Assembly: GCA_964019055.1 (NCBI GenBank)
Contig: OZ025223.1
Coordinates: 1,486,125 to 1,550,124, forward strand
From: Anthopleura xanthogrammica
Taxonomy: Eukaryota; Cnidaria; Anthozoa; Actiniaria; Actiniidae
Length of the DNA stretch: 64,000 bases
Direction of reading: 5' to 3'
This document shows positions 1-11,597 of this stretch, in pieces. Each line of letters starts with the position of its first letter. Positions within the stretch are counted from its first letter, which is position 1. The position numbers and the translations under genes are program-made. Under the pieces are notes generated by a model that was not told the origin of the DNA, did no database searches, and saw only the letters and a list, made by a program, of their open reading frames with translations.

Positions 1-3000
1 CTTTCTCAAAGTAAATTTGTAACAACCAAAAAATTTCAAAAGTACAGAAAAGAATATTGACTTATAAACTGCTCCAATCGCTCACGCTTTCTGATTTTAT
101 CAGGGTTTTTTTTGACCAAGGAAAAAATTCATAATATTCTGAGATCTCAAGCAGAGAAATTTGATCAAAACATATATTTCTTGAAAGGTTAAGCTTCAAA
201 TCTTTTGCACTCGATGGAGCAGGATTTTGCCTCAAAAACGTAAATATTTAACAAAACAATTTAAGTATAGATCGACACACACATAACAATTTTGCGAATT
301 AAAAGATTTAGAATATTTCTTGTAAAAAATAATTTTTTAATTTAAATTTATTTTTTTTCTTAAAAAATTAGATTTCAATATGTGAGGCCTTTGTCAGCAG
401 GTTATAAATGATTTTGCATAGATTTTCTGCTGTAAATATCAAGACTTTAGTTGATTGGTTGAAAAGCTTAATTGGATTAATCTTAGACTTTAATTGTTGG
501 ATTTCACTTGTGCTTTACGATAAGATAGCTGTAGTCTTTTTTTACAAAAATGTTCTTGAGAATTAACATAAATGTTCACGTTTGAGTAGCATTTCAAATC
601 TTATGCCAGAATGGAAGACCTCAGAGCAAAATTCCTTTTCGTAAATTTAATTTATTAACACACACGCATGTGCAGTGGGTTTAATATATATTGCTTGCTG
701 TTAGCCAATAGTTTACCACATCCAATTACAACTCTATAGGAATCTATTTCTGCATCACAAAATTCGTAAAAAGTATTTTCAAATATAAAATTGGGAAAAT
801 TACTTAAATTGCACTATAAATATTATCACATAAACATGTCATATTTGACTGCTTTTTCGACATTTAGATTTATTTGTCTAAATCCTGCAAACCTGTGGCT
901 CCAGACCAAGGATAGGTTTAGGTCATCTATTTTTTAATTGTTTTAAAATGTGGCTGCTTCTTTTGTTGATTCTGGAGCAAATCCAGATAAGAGGTTTATG
1001 AGGAGACTTGTTAAAAAAAGACAATATATAAATTTAGAAATTATTAACATATAGAAAGAAATATTTTTTGATTTTGTAAGTTAATATAAATATTATTATC
1101 CAGTTACTATTCTCAGATTAAGGGCAAGCTGTTGAGGACTGTGGTGTTTTTTCCTAAAATTCTACAATTATTTAAATTCCATATGAATATCTCAAATACT
1201 CCAATTTAGAGCCATCCTATATTGAGTATTAGCAGTAATAGCGTAGTTTAATCAAGTATATGGATAACAGCTTGAGGTATGAATCAAGAATTTACACCTC
1301 AATGTACTGCTCTACTAAGGATTCCTTGAGGATTTCTTTAATTTAACAATACCTTATTCATTATATTTAGAACACTCTTTACAGCGCTTTTCATATTTCT
1401 GCAACCTACCGACTCTAGATGTCTGGCATCTTAGCTTCCGTCAATCAAATTTACGACAGGCCGAGTTCATTCCGATCACGAATGATAAAGAAATTCCCGT
1501 GTGAAAATGGCTGTCTAGTCGAGGGAGTTTGAGACTCACCATTATATTTAGTACCTGATCTAAGAGTGATGTTTACTAAACGTCAGAATTAGAATTTCAA
1601 TTTTTGAATGACAAGATAAACTTATCTTTAATGGATGATAATAAATAAATCATAAATGGATTGAATGCAAATGCAAAAACTTTATTTTTCTTTGCAAATA
1701 TCAACACTTTAAACATAGCATGGATATTGACAAAATATCCTTCTGAAAAGAGCTTCAAGGCTCAGCTGTTGAATATTGGTGATTAGTGGGGTTTTCTTTT
1801 GAAAATTGATAGAAATGGCACAAAGCCAAAAAATAAATGAAAAAAAAAAATTTTGAATGACAATAGATGGTATTAGGATATTCTGATCAGGTCACAATTA
1901 TTCCTATTTTGACATACTTTTTATGTTCTGAAAAATAATATTCAAGTTTTCATAATAATAATGATAATCTGAGGGCTCTCGACCAATCAGCACTGAGATA
2001 CTGAGTAAAATATATAATAATCATATTTCAAATGTTAAAATGTGCAATATAAGTATTAAATATTATTATTATTATTATTATTATAAATATTGAACTTGAA
2101 TTGATTCATTTTACAATGGTTTGATATTTTAGGAAAGCAATACTCTTGTCACACCAGTCAATTTATAATTAAACTTTCATTTGACCACCATAATGACAGT
2201 TTTATCATGTTGTATTGACCAAATGCCAATATGGCTGACACTTCATTATCATAATTTTTTAAATTCATATTTTAGTTGACCACTACATTAAAATTATAGA
2301 CTAGAATGATCTCAACAAAGCTAGAAAGTTTGAGACAAAAATACTAAGTTCTTGAGAAGTTATGAGTATTTTTAAAATGTGAAAACACCACAACAAGGCT
2401 TGCAAGGAAACAGATCATGTCTGAACACATACAAATCTCTGTAATTTTGATTCCCAATGACTTCACTTGAATTCTATCTATAGCAATAAAACTGTCCGAA
2501 AATACATATTTCTGCTTGCTCTTCCTGATGGTGGAGCTTATTTTTTAAGATTAGAATTTTATTTCTGAACGTCAATGGCACCCATGTTGGCATTTAGCTT
2601 CATTATTTCAAAACCCCAAAATCTGTCTAACAAATTCAGACATGTGTAAATACAGACACCAATCTGCTTGTCAAAGTTCCTAGACATTAAGAAGGCTGTC
2701 TGCTGGATGAATTTATGGAGTGAGGATTAAACTTATATTTATCATGTTTGATATTGTCAAAGAATTTCTTGAATTAAAAATATTCAGCCTGAGTATATTT
2801 ATTCATCAAAATAACTTTTAGAATTTTAGTGTGTGCACATCTGAAATTTTAAAGGATTTTCACCATGTGGTTTTTGAGTTCTAATTTATTAAATGAAAAC
2901 CTTGGGGCACAGTTGAAGTGTTGTATCGTTGTCATAGCAACATGTTATGTGATATTTTTATTTTCATTCCAATCTTTACTTTATAGTCTTTGGTCTTCTG

Positions 3001-3202
3001 TTTCAACTTACAGTACTATCATGTATTATTAGCCATATAAAGTTTTTCAGGGTAATTTTTGTTAGTTTATATGCAAGTTCAAAAACCCTTTCTAGCCTCC
3101 TAAAATTTTTCATGGCAGCGATTCTAGACCTGCTTTTGAATGACTATTGATGAATGACTGTTCAGTAATGATTCAACATTATATTTTGTATCTTTTTCCC
3201 AG
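1..3202. other. AT-rich non-coding stretch upstream of first visible sestrin exon
   Basis: No open reading frame with homology or splice-flanked coding segment was recognised here. The first visible sestrin exon begins with a splice acceptor at 3203, so part of this stretch is probably a sestrin intron; the N-terminal exons either lie before the window or were missed. The only structured items seen are a half-copy of MITE family A (1378-1522) and a short ATT microsatellite near 2066-2087. Confidence 0.6.
1378..1522 (+). mobile_element. MITE family A, left-arm half copy
   Basis: The segment starts with TTTACAGCGCTTTTCATATT and runs through the same order of words (AGATGTCTGGC, CTTCCGTCAATCA, GATAAAGAAATTCC) found at 56981-57228 and 61256-61543. 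Unlike those copies it has no inverted right arm, so it is one arm plus part of the centre. Confidence 0.75.
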
Positions 3203-5995
3203 ATACCTCCAATCAACACTGACGATGAACAGATGCACAACCTTTTTGTTGATGCCTTCCTTGCCTTTGGCCGTGTGTCCAGCGTCACATCTGTCATGGC
3301 TATTCATCCTCAGTATTTGGAATGGTTTGCTAGAACAGAATGTTATTTGATGCGAGGAGAAGGTCCATTACCGTTTGACTGGAGACACTACATAGCTATC
3401 ATGGTATGATACTTGTAATATCCTTTCACTCACTTCCATGAGGGGTATTGGAATTTCCAAGGGTTGGAGAGTGTCTGAGAAGGGTATAGTTCCAGAAAAT
3501 ATCCATACCTCCTCCACATATAGGAATTGGAATTTCCAAGGGGTGGGGAGGGTCTGAGGAGGGTATATTGTGTAGTACCAGAAAATATCCATACTTCCCC
3601 CACAGGGGATGGGATTGGGATTTCCAAGGGGTGGGGAGGGTCTGAGAAGGGTATATTTAAATTCATTTATTTTTTAACCTTGAGCAATATATTGCTCCCT
3701 AATTTTCTAAAACTTGTTTATTTCAAGGCTGCAAGCAGACATCAGTGCTGTTATCTTGTAAGTAGTCTGTATTCAGTTTGATTGGTTTACAGCGCGACGC
3801 GCCTTACCGTAGCCACCCAACAAACTTTTTTACAAGTTAGCCAATCAGAAAGCGAGAATCTATAAATTTGCATGTGAACTTGCTTTGTTGTTACCGCAAA
3901 GATTTGAACTTCGGAGCAAGAACTTGAAGAAAATGCTTAAAAATCTCTATCTCTAATACCAGTTTTGCTCTTTTGACTTGCTAACACTTAATACTTTCGT
4001 AAGCAGTCTTTTTCATGTGGAAATTCTTTGCAAGAAATGATTTATTGTACTTGTACAAAAGTTTGTTGGGTGGCTATGGTAAGGCGTGTGGCACTGTAAG
4101 TCTTTTCTGGAAAACAGTCCGATCTTTCTCTATGTATTTGCTTTAAGGCCCATCTATATCCTCTGATTCTCAGTCTGATTCTTAACAAGAATATGTCAGG
4201 AAGCAAATTGTGTATTTAGTTTAGAGAGCCTGATTCAAGTCTGATTTAATTTGAAAAATCAGGCCAACATGAGAAAATCTGTGAAAGTGCTACAGATTTT
4301 GCGAAATGGGCTGATTCAATTTTTTTACGGATCTGGCTTGAATCAGGCTCTAAACTACATGCAGGATTTGCTTCTCAGTGGTGTTGGGACGACGAATCAG
4401 GCCAAAATTCCTAAATCTAATTTGTATATATCTTGATTATTCAACAAGGGTCATATCTATGAGTTGGAATTTCTTAAGTACAATGGAGATAAAGAATGGC
4501 TGAAAGGGTTGGAACATGTGCCAAGAAAGCTACAACGACTGACTGAAATAAACAAATATCTTGCTCACCAGCCATGGCTCTTAGATCCAAACCAGATAGA
4601 GGTATGGTGAAGCATTAGATGCTATAGCAATTCAATATTATGTAAAATTATAGACTTGCTCCAAGTCGACCTCTATGAGACTCATGGAGTCATGAGCGAA
4701 GCAAATGAAAATAAGAAAAAAACAAAGCGACGTCAAAGAGGTCTAACAAGTCTACCTCTCATGACTTCAATGTTCGCTTTTTCTTTCACTTGCTTCGCTT
4801 GTGACTTGGTGAGTCTCAGAGAGATTGACTTGGATCAAATCTAAGCTGCTAGCTTTTTTTCTCTGCCATCAATCAAAATTAATCATTTATTACTAACATT
4901 TGACATTTTTGACTGGTGGCAGTGAAAAATCAAATTCCAACAGGGAGTTCACAACTATTGATTTCACATAATATTGAAAATTTCAGTAAAGCATTTTGAT
5001 TGGCTAACAAGAGATTTTATTTGTTGTGGTTAAATTTTATGTCATAAAACATGTTTATTGACTTTTTCAGAAACTGTTAAAGGGAGAGGACAATTGGTCT
5101 CTATCAGAACTGGTCCACGCCATCGTCATTCTTGCCCATTTCCATTCATTGTCCAGCTTTGTCTTCGGCTGTGGTGTTGTATCAGAAATTGACCTCGAAG
5201 CAGGTCATACCTTTCGACCTCCATCTCTGACGGAAAGCAACCAATCAAGTTTTGATTCAGCCACAATAAACACGAACACAAACATCAAGTCATGTATGAC
5301 TGGAGATGAGTTGATGGAAAGGATGAAGCAGGTATTGGCCGAACAAGATGTCGGTATGGAGGCATCACAAGAAGAATTATTTCAACATTTTGAGAAGCTA
5401 GAAAGTGGAGAATGTAAGTCTGTCATCATTTAATTTATCTCTGCATTTCTGCATCTCAGGAGCTGGTTGTAAGAAGCCTGGATCAAGTAACCACCAGATA
5501 AGAGTCATCCAGTGTATAGAATTTGTATAGGTTTTATCTGCTGGATAAAGATTTATCCGGTGGACAGCACTATTCAGGCTTCGTACAACCAGCTTCAAAA
5601 CATTTGCAGAATTGAAATGTTTTTGAAATTTTTTTTCTTGATAAAAAAGCTATAGACAATTTCAGCTCAGGTATAATGTTTTCCCATTTCAAACCATGTG
5701 TCATTCAATAATAATAATAATAATAATGGGTTCTTATATAGCGCATTTCACATTGTCTCAATGCGCTTTACAATTTTTGACCAGTGGAGGACTTTTACGG
5801 GCTGCATATTAAGGCGCTATTAGCAGCCGTGCAGCTTACAATCATGAGTGAATTGTTAGTGATTAGTGTTATGCCTCCAAATTGGGATAGGCTGTTGAAC
5901 CGGGAGACAATCCCCTACTCTTACACGAATAATTCAACAGGTTCTTTTATGTCCCCCATTTACAGGTTAAGGAAGGGTTGGGAAACAGGGCCTAT

Positions 5996-6040
<45 letters not shown>

Positions 6041-6048
6041 TAGATGTG

Positions 6049-6104
<56 letters not shown>

Positions 6105-8895
6105 CCGGGATTCGAACCACGACCTCCCGCACAACAGACCGACGCTCTTACCAACTGAGCTAACCGGGTCCCTAGAGAATAAGATTCTTTTTTTGACTCG
6201 AACCTGGGTGGCATTGGTGAGAGGTGTGCTCTCACTGCTACAGTACACCACACTGGCTTCAAATTCATGAATATATAATTGTTCTTATTTACAGTGGCTC
6301 AATCGACAGCTGAAGTCAGAACATGTCAAGATTCTCCACTTTCCGACCTGGCTCATTACCTACAAGATCAAAAATTCCATTACAAGGATTTTGCAAGTAG
6401 AGAAGAGAGCATCTCAACCTTTCGGATAGGAGATTGTTCCTGGGAAGAACATGGTTTCTCACTGATAAATCGACTTTATCCTGATATTGGGACATTATTA
6501 GATGAGAAATTTAATGTATCGCTTGGTCTCACCTATTTTACGTAAGTAGTAGTAGTAGGGTGTCGTTAGGGTGTCAGTAGGGTGTTGGTGGGATGTCAGT
6601 AGGGTGTTGGTAGGGTGTCAGTAGGGTGTTGGTGGGATGTCAGTAGGGTGTTGGTAGGGTGTCAGTAGGGTGTCAGTAGGGTGTTGGTAGGGTATCAGTA
6701 GGGTGTTGGTAGGGTGTCAGTAGGGTGTTAGGGTGTCAGTAGGGTGTTGGTAGGGTGTCAGTAGGGTGTTGGTGGGATGTCAGTAAGGTGTTGGTAGGAT
6801 GTCAGTAGGGTGTTAGGGTGTTGGTAGGGTGTCAGTGGGATGACAGTAGGGTGTTGGTAGGGTGTCAGTGGGATGTCATTAGGGTGTTGGTGGGGTGTCT
6901 GTAGGGTGTCAGAATGTTGGTGGGGTGTCAGTAGGGTGTTGGTGGGATGTCAGTAGGGTGTTGTTAGAGTGTCAGTAGGGTGTTGGTGGGTAGTCAGTAG
7001 GGTGATGGTAGTGTGTCAGTAGGTTGTTGTAGGGTGTCAGTAGAGTGTTGGTTGGATGTCAGTAGGGTGTTGGTAGTGTGTCAGTAGGTTGTTGTAGGGT
7101 GTCAGTAGAGTGTTGGTTGGATGTCAGTAGGGTGTTAGTGGGATGTCAGTCAACTACATTCATTTCAAATCCCACGGATAATGTTAAGATGTTGATCTTT
7201 TAGGCTTGGCGACAAGACGAATGTTGACACAACAGTGTTTAGACTTGCAACATGGAATTATATTCACTTAATCTTTGGTATTTACCATGATGATTATCTG
7301 TATACAGAGGCAAGTGCAACAACTTTTTAAAGAAATGTAACTCCTTCAGTATTTTCCTTGCCCTCAGCCAATCACAGTGTTTCATTCACCCGAAATTTCC
7401 TTATTTCACTATATATGATATCACTTCAAAACAATCTATCATTTTAATGCAAATAATAATGGTTGCCAGAGGGGACGAAATAGCAGCAAAACAAATGAAA
7501 TCACAATATATAGAATTTGGTTTATGATATAGTGGAAAGTGAGAGCAGCTAAATATTACACTAAATATCACGAACAAAAGAAGATTTAACCCAAATTTCT
7601 ATTATTCTTGCCATTAGTAAACAAGCCATGACGTCATAGTGAAATAGAGCAGTGCAATTGTCTGTCAGTTATGTATTTAGGTCTTGGCTTGCTTGCTTGC
7701 TCCTGATTGGCTCAAGTGGGATCTCTCTGTTTTCATTCTACATTATGATTGGTTGACTTGATAATAATGTAATAATAGATGGCTGAGGTAGCCACTAAGT
7801 TAAAAAAATTGTTTTTTTCAGGTTAATAAATTAATGGAAAAATCTTACAAGAGATATATAAAAACTGTAAGTATTGCAAGCCATACAAAAGGTTTCAAAT
7901 TTGTCATATACTGTTGTGTTCCTTGATTCATTTACTCAGGGTTAGGAATGATATTAAGTCAATTAGACACCTTGTGATAAAAAAGATATACTGAACTGAT
8001 GCATTGGAATCAAGGGTGGCATATTGGCATTATACTTGTCTGTAATCTATGGAGTCTCAGGTTTGATTCCTGGACTCGGCTACCATCACGCAGTGAGTTG
8101 ATTTTGTAAGGTCTTTTTCCTCACCTCACCTCGGCAACCTGCAACACTACATTTTCAAGCATTGTATGACAAGTTGCTGAGAAAATTCCATAGTATAACA
8201 GGACCTTTAAGTATCAGTAAACTCAAATATATTATTAATTGGTTTGTAGGTTGCGACTTGTCCAGAAAAGGTTTCTCAAATGGATTACATGGAGTTTATG
8301 CCGCAGTTAACACACTCAGAAAGGGTGAGGCAAAATATTTGACTGAAGTCATCTTTGTTATCACAATCTTCATCATCTTTATTGTGATTGGTATATTCCA
8401 CTATAATGATGGTCATAATGTCATCATACTCATCAATGCTACTAATATCATCATTGTCAATCATCACTGGCATCATCATCACTGGCATCATCATCCCAGC
8501 ATCATTATCATTATCATGACCATAAACATTATAGTCAGTCGTGATCATCATCATTACTTTCATCCTTAGCATCATCAGCATTAAAACTATCACCACCCAC
8601 ATCTGTCATCTCAATCCTCATCACCACCACCACAATAATCATCATCAACATCATCAACAACAACATTTCCATCACCTCATCATCAATGTCATCATCAGCA
8701 ACAATGTCATCATCACCTTCGTTGTTATCATTTCCATAAACAGCATTATCACGATCGTCATGTATATTTATTAATAATAAATTGTTATTACTTTATTTGT
8801 TTCTCTAGGTGCACATAAACTTTCTCCTCCTAGAATCGCGAATGCAAGCAGAGCTGCTTTACGCTGTACGAGCCATTTTGAAATATATGAAATAA
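3203..8895 (+). CDS. SESN: Sestrin (3' nine coding exons; N-terminus missing)
   Basis: Stress-inducible leucine sensor that restrains TORC1 by binding GATOR2 in the cytosol; the N-terminal half is related to alkyl-hydroperoxidase. Coding exons: 3203-3403, 3728-3757, 4449-4601, 5071-5413, 6295-6541, 7204-7309, 7822-7866, 8250-8324 and 8809-8895 (stop TAA). They join in frame to 428 residues. Family hallmarks are RHYIAIM-like (here WRHYIAIM), RHQC with the redox cysteine (exon 2), HSLSSFVFGCG, NRLYPDIG, WNYIHLIFGI and the terminal LLLESRMQAELLYAVRAI. Residues corresponding to human SESN2 T374/Y375/T377 (LTYFT), T386, R390 and E451 (HSE) are retained by my recalled alignment; the W444 position is Met. 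The intron after 7309 has a GC donor. The acceptor before 4449 has a weak pyrimidine tract, but phase supports it. Paralogue (SESN1/2/3) cannot be assigned. The gene is convergent with the tetraspanin. Confidence 0.95.
3433..3657 (-). repeat. 86-bp dispersed minisatellite, ~3 units (sestrin intron)
   Basis: Three diverged units marked by the recurring words GGAATTTCCAAGGG, GAGGGTATA and CAGAAAATATCCATAC, spaced about 79-89 bp. This is the same family as the arrays at 20453, 51056 and 58838, here in the reverse orientation relative to the 51-kb array. Confidence 0.85.
3788..4102. mobile_element. Fold-back MITE-like element with ~48-bp inverted ends
   Basis: The left end reads TTACAGCGCGACGCGCCTTA and continues into GTAGCCACCCAACAAACTTT. 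The right end is its near-perfect reverse complement at about 4050-4102 (GTTTGTTGGGTGGCTATGGT). The inner ~200 bp is unique. There is no coding capacity, as expected of a non-autonomous DNA transposon. Confidence 0.75.
4217..4358. mobile_element. Fold-back MITE-like element (TAGTTTAGAGCCTGATTCAA ends)
   Basis: Inverted ends of about 20 bp (GAGCCTGATTCAAGTCTGAT against TTGAATCAGGCTCTAAAC) bound a centre that also contains the words AATCAGGCC and GGGCTGATTCAA in opposite orientation. A second, partial copy is at 10092-10190. Confidence 0.65.
4649..4843. mobile_element. Fold-back MITE-like element (sestrin intron)
   Basis: The left arm (CCAAGTCGACCTCTATGAGA, then CATGAGCGAAGCAAATGAAA) is mirrored by the right arm (CTTCGCTTGTGACTTGGTGA, then GAGAGATTGACTTGGATC). 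Arms are about 70 bp with mismatches. A related single arm occurs at 13465-13540 in the tetraspanin gene. Confidence 0.65.
4852..4930. mobile_element. ~75-bp mini fold-back element, copy 1
   Basis: The ends form an inverted repeat (CTGCCATCAATCAAAATTAA against TTTTTGACTGGTGGCAGTGA). A second copy with the same ends lies at 45946-46016 in ABCB7 intron 10. Two insertions of the same palindromic unit at unrelated loci argue for mobility. Confidence 0.65.
5705..6185 (-). mobile_element. tRNA-derived SINE family A, near full length
   Basis: Read on the minus strand from about 6175, a tRNA-like head has an A box (TTAGCTCAGTTGGTAAGAGC) and a B box (GGTTCGAATCCC). The body contains ACTCAGGGTCTTAAAATAAC and GAGAAAGTGCTGCCTTTGTA. 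The 3' end reads AAAGCGCATTGAGAC and GCGCTATATAAGAACCC, and finishes in an ATT microsatellite. The acceptor and T stems pair poorly, so this is not a functional tRNA gene. The copy at 48348-48510 shares head and body. Confidence 0.8.
6546..7152 (+). repeat. 11-bp G-rich minisatellite (GTNNGTAGGGT)
   Basis: About 600 bp of alternating 11-mers, GTCAGTAGGGT and GTTGGTAGGGT, often arranged as 22-bp dimers, fill the sestrin intron that starts 1 bp after exon 6295-6541. The strand is strongly G over C and carries regular GGG runs. Confidence 0.9.
7310..7311 (+). other. Non-canonical GC splice donor (GC-AG intron)
   Basis: Exon 7204-7309 ends ...ACAGAG and the next bases are GCAAGT. The downstream exon starts at 7822 after a long T tract and CAG, and the join is in frame with sestrin homology (YTE | VNKLMEKS). 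No GT in the neighbourhood keeps the frame and family alignment. Confidence 0.8.
8010..8160 (+). mobile_element. SINE family B fragment (tRNA-like head)
   Basis: GGGTGGCATATTGGCATTAT followed by a B-box-like GGTTTGATTCCTGGACTCGG and CAGTGAGTTG resembles the heads at 45290 and 50400. The 3' part diverges quickly. Confidence 0.5.
8345..8765. repeat. ATC/ATT triplet-rich tract, last sestrin intron
   Basis: Imperfect ATCATC repeats with CATCACTGG interruptions fill the intron between 8324 and 8809. They generate long His- or Asp-rich open frames on both strands that are not genes. Confidence 0.9.
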
Positions 8896-9163
8896 CCAGC
8901 TGTCGGCTTCCATTGGAAATGTTGTGATGTCACCAATTGATGTTGGTTTGTCAATAGAATTTAAAAGATTTAAATTATTTGGTTAAGTTTTAATTGTCTT
9001 AAAGATTAGATGATTAGGATATATATACAGCCACTACATTCAGGTGTGTGGTACATACTTGTACGATGCATCCTCTGCTTGCCACATGTTCAACTATTTT
9101 GTACCCCACTGCTACTCCAAACCTAGATGTGCCTTAGGTTAACCACCTGATGGAGAGTCGCAA

Positions 9164-9368
9164 TAGACCTCCTTAGCTAGGGCATAATTTTCTCATTTCA
9201 GAACACATGTCATTCCCTAGAGTATCATTTCTTTGTTTAACAGTAAGTTGTGCATGAGAAGACATTGAATATAGTTATAACTTAATTAATAACTAAATAT
9301 CGTATTATCAAAAGAATGACATGTGGTATGAAAACGAAAAACTTTATGCCCAAGGTAAAGAGGTCAAT
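9164..9368. mobile_element. MITE family B, copy 1
   Basis: The ends are inverted repeats: ATAGACCTCCTTAGCTAGGG on the left, and on the right the complement of GACCTCTTTACCTTGGGCAT. Inside are CATTTCAGAACACATGTCAT and its mirror AATGACATGTGGTATGAAAA. Related copies are at 12487, 49516 and 56826. Confidence 0.8.
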
Positions 9369-10091
9369 AGTTGAGGCAATGGTAGCGATAGATGGACAGT
9401 TAGCTCAACCCATCTAACAAATGGATGAACATATAGTGACATCATAGGATGCCAGTGTGCAGTATCTGACCCATTATGCACCAGACATTTTGAGCTGTAG
9501 TAAGGTCCTTGTGAGATTGAGCTCAGTGATTACGAAATGCTGCTGTCAACACATAGGTTGACTTTCAGCTAGAAAGAGTTTTAAGTCATATATCCAAAAA
9601 GGCTTATTCAAAGAAAAAAACTATTTCAGAGAAAAAAATAACAGAGAAACACATAGAGATTTAAAAAGTTTTTTCATTTAGTGGAACTATATTTTTTCAA
9701 TTCCATTAAAGTTGAGGATTTTTAATTTAACACAAAAATGATCAAAATATGTTTGGTAACTTATTGTTAGTGAAAAACTTTTATAATAGGTTTACTTTAT
9801 ACGATAATTAAAAGGTTAGTCGAGTTGACCTTCAGAAAAGCCAAGGTCAACCAATATGATTGAAGCATTCTGCCAAATATTTAAATTAATCAATGAGAGT
9901 AGATAAGATCTCATTCCTGAAATTAGAAATAGGAAAGAAATACTTAGCTCTTTCTCGATCTTTCTCTTCGCTCTATCTTTGCTCTCTCTCTCTCAGAAGG
10001 TTGTTTTTTCTTAAGTGGGAAATACATGTTGCGATTTGTAGGTCCAATTCCTAGTCCCCATGCCACTGAGTGCAAATCGTGGGCATGTAGT

Positions 10092-10190
10092 TTAGAGCCT
10101 GATTCAAGCCTGATTAGAAAAAATTGAATTGGCCTGATTCACAAAATATGTAGCACTGTCACAAATTTTCTCATGTCAGCCCAATTTTTC
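10092..10190. mobile_element. Partial copy of the fold-back element seen at 4217-4358
   Basis: Begins TAGTTTAGAGCCTGATTCAA and includes a TAGCACTGTCACAAATTTTC segment that matches the complement of the 4217 element's centre. The right terminal repeat is not recognisable. Confidence 0.55.
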
Positions 10191-10417
10191 AAATTAAATT
10201 CATCTTCAATTGTGCAATCAAGGACAATCACTATTTGCTTCCCGATTTATTCTGGCAAAAAATCGAGCCAGCAATCGCAACATCCCACAACTCTAGGTAA
10301 ATATATGGCTACTAATCCAAACTTGCAACCATAGTATAGTTACAGTATGTAGTGCAGCATGTTCCACAAAGAGCTAGTAGTTATAGACCCATGAATTAGT
10401 TTGTATTTGATTGATGT

Positions 10418-10845
10418 TTGGCGGCATTGATGATGCTGTTGGTGATGATCATGATGTTGGTGATGATAATGATGTTGGTGATGATGCTGGTGGCAATGAT
10501 GATGCTGGTGACTGATGATGATGATGATTATGATGCAAGTGGCAATGATGATGATGATGATGCAAGTGGCAATGATGATGGTGGTGCAAGTGGCAATGAT
10601 AATGATGGTGTTGATAATGATGTTGGTGATGATAATGATGTTGGTGATGATGCTGGTGGCAATGATGATGCTGGTGACTGATGATGATGATGATTATGAT
10701 GCAAGTGGCAATGATGATGCAAGTGGCAATGATGATGGTGGTGCAAGTGGCAATGATAATGATGGTGTTGGTGATGATGATGATGCTGGTGGTAATGATG
10801 ATAATAGTGCTGGTGATGACGATGATGATGATGTATGTACAAACT
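10418..10845 (+). repeat. GAT/GGT triplet-rich array with a ~166-bp duplication
   Basis: Units such as GATGATGCTGGTGGCAATGA recur, and the word CTGGTGACTGATGATG appears at about 10505 and again about 166 bp later, so a block has been duplicated in tandem. Met/Asp/Gly-rich frames over this array are low-complexity artefacts. Confidence 0.85.
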
Positions 10846-11479
10846 AAGGTTACAAAGGGTTGCCAACATTACGGTGTATCCTATAGTTAGTAGATAGAGT
10901 ATGCACAAACAGCCCTAAAAATGCTTTCAATTTGGAACTTAATTCTCATGCTTCAAAATATACAAAAGTTATTGTTGATAAATTTTTTTAGAAATTTTTG
11001 TAGTTCGTATGAATCAAGATATAAATGAATGTGAAGAACTGTAAATATCAGTTTGAGTTTTTCTCATTCTTACAGATTTTGTTACAAAACACACTATCAG
11101 GACTAGCTAGCTACTTTACCAAAACCAATATTTGAACAGACCACATAGATATCATACCTTCCAACATCTTACAAAGAGATTGATTTTCAAAGGGGGTGAA
11201 AGGTCTCCAGCTGATCTGAGAAAAAATATTAGCCAATCAGAATCGAGAAAATTTGCAAAACTGAGGTGTCATCCTGGCGAGTAAAGAAACAGATATTTCT
11301 TTGATTTTTCCCCACTCTGTATATATACGAAATATCAAAAATGTAACCTCCTGAAAATCTAGATTTATCTCAGATAAAACTTTTATAAGTCGATTTTTGC
11401 AGGCTTCATGACACCTCGGTTTTGCAGTGACATCATTTCTAATCACTATTTCAGATAAGCTGGCTAAGGAAGGTATATC

Positions 11480-11597
11480 GGGGGCAGATCTAGGGGGTGT
11501 CTGTTGTTACACCAAACACCCCCCAAATAAATGTAAAATTGATGATGTGACTACATTGTCACTTTTTCATTTGGGACACCCCCTGCATCTGCCACTG
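11480..11597. mobile_element. Short hairpin MITE-like element (GGGGGCAGATC ends)
   Basis: GGGGGCAGATCTAGGGGGTGT at the left is mirrored by GACACCCCCTGCATCTGCC at the right, separated by an AT-rich centre. A similar GGGGGGCAGATCTAGGATTT end without a clear partner is at about 58245. Confidence 0.55.

Noticed and set aside
6099..6175. A functional tRNA gene on the minus strand
   Set aside because: The A and B boxes are good, but the acceptor and T stems do not pair well, and the sequence continues into a body shared with 48348; it is a SINE head.
10418..10908. Met/Asp-rich and His-rich frames
   Set aside because: Low-complexity GAT array with no splice context.
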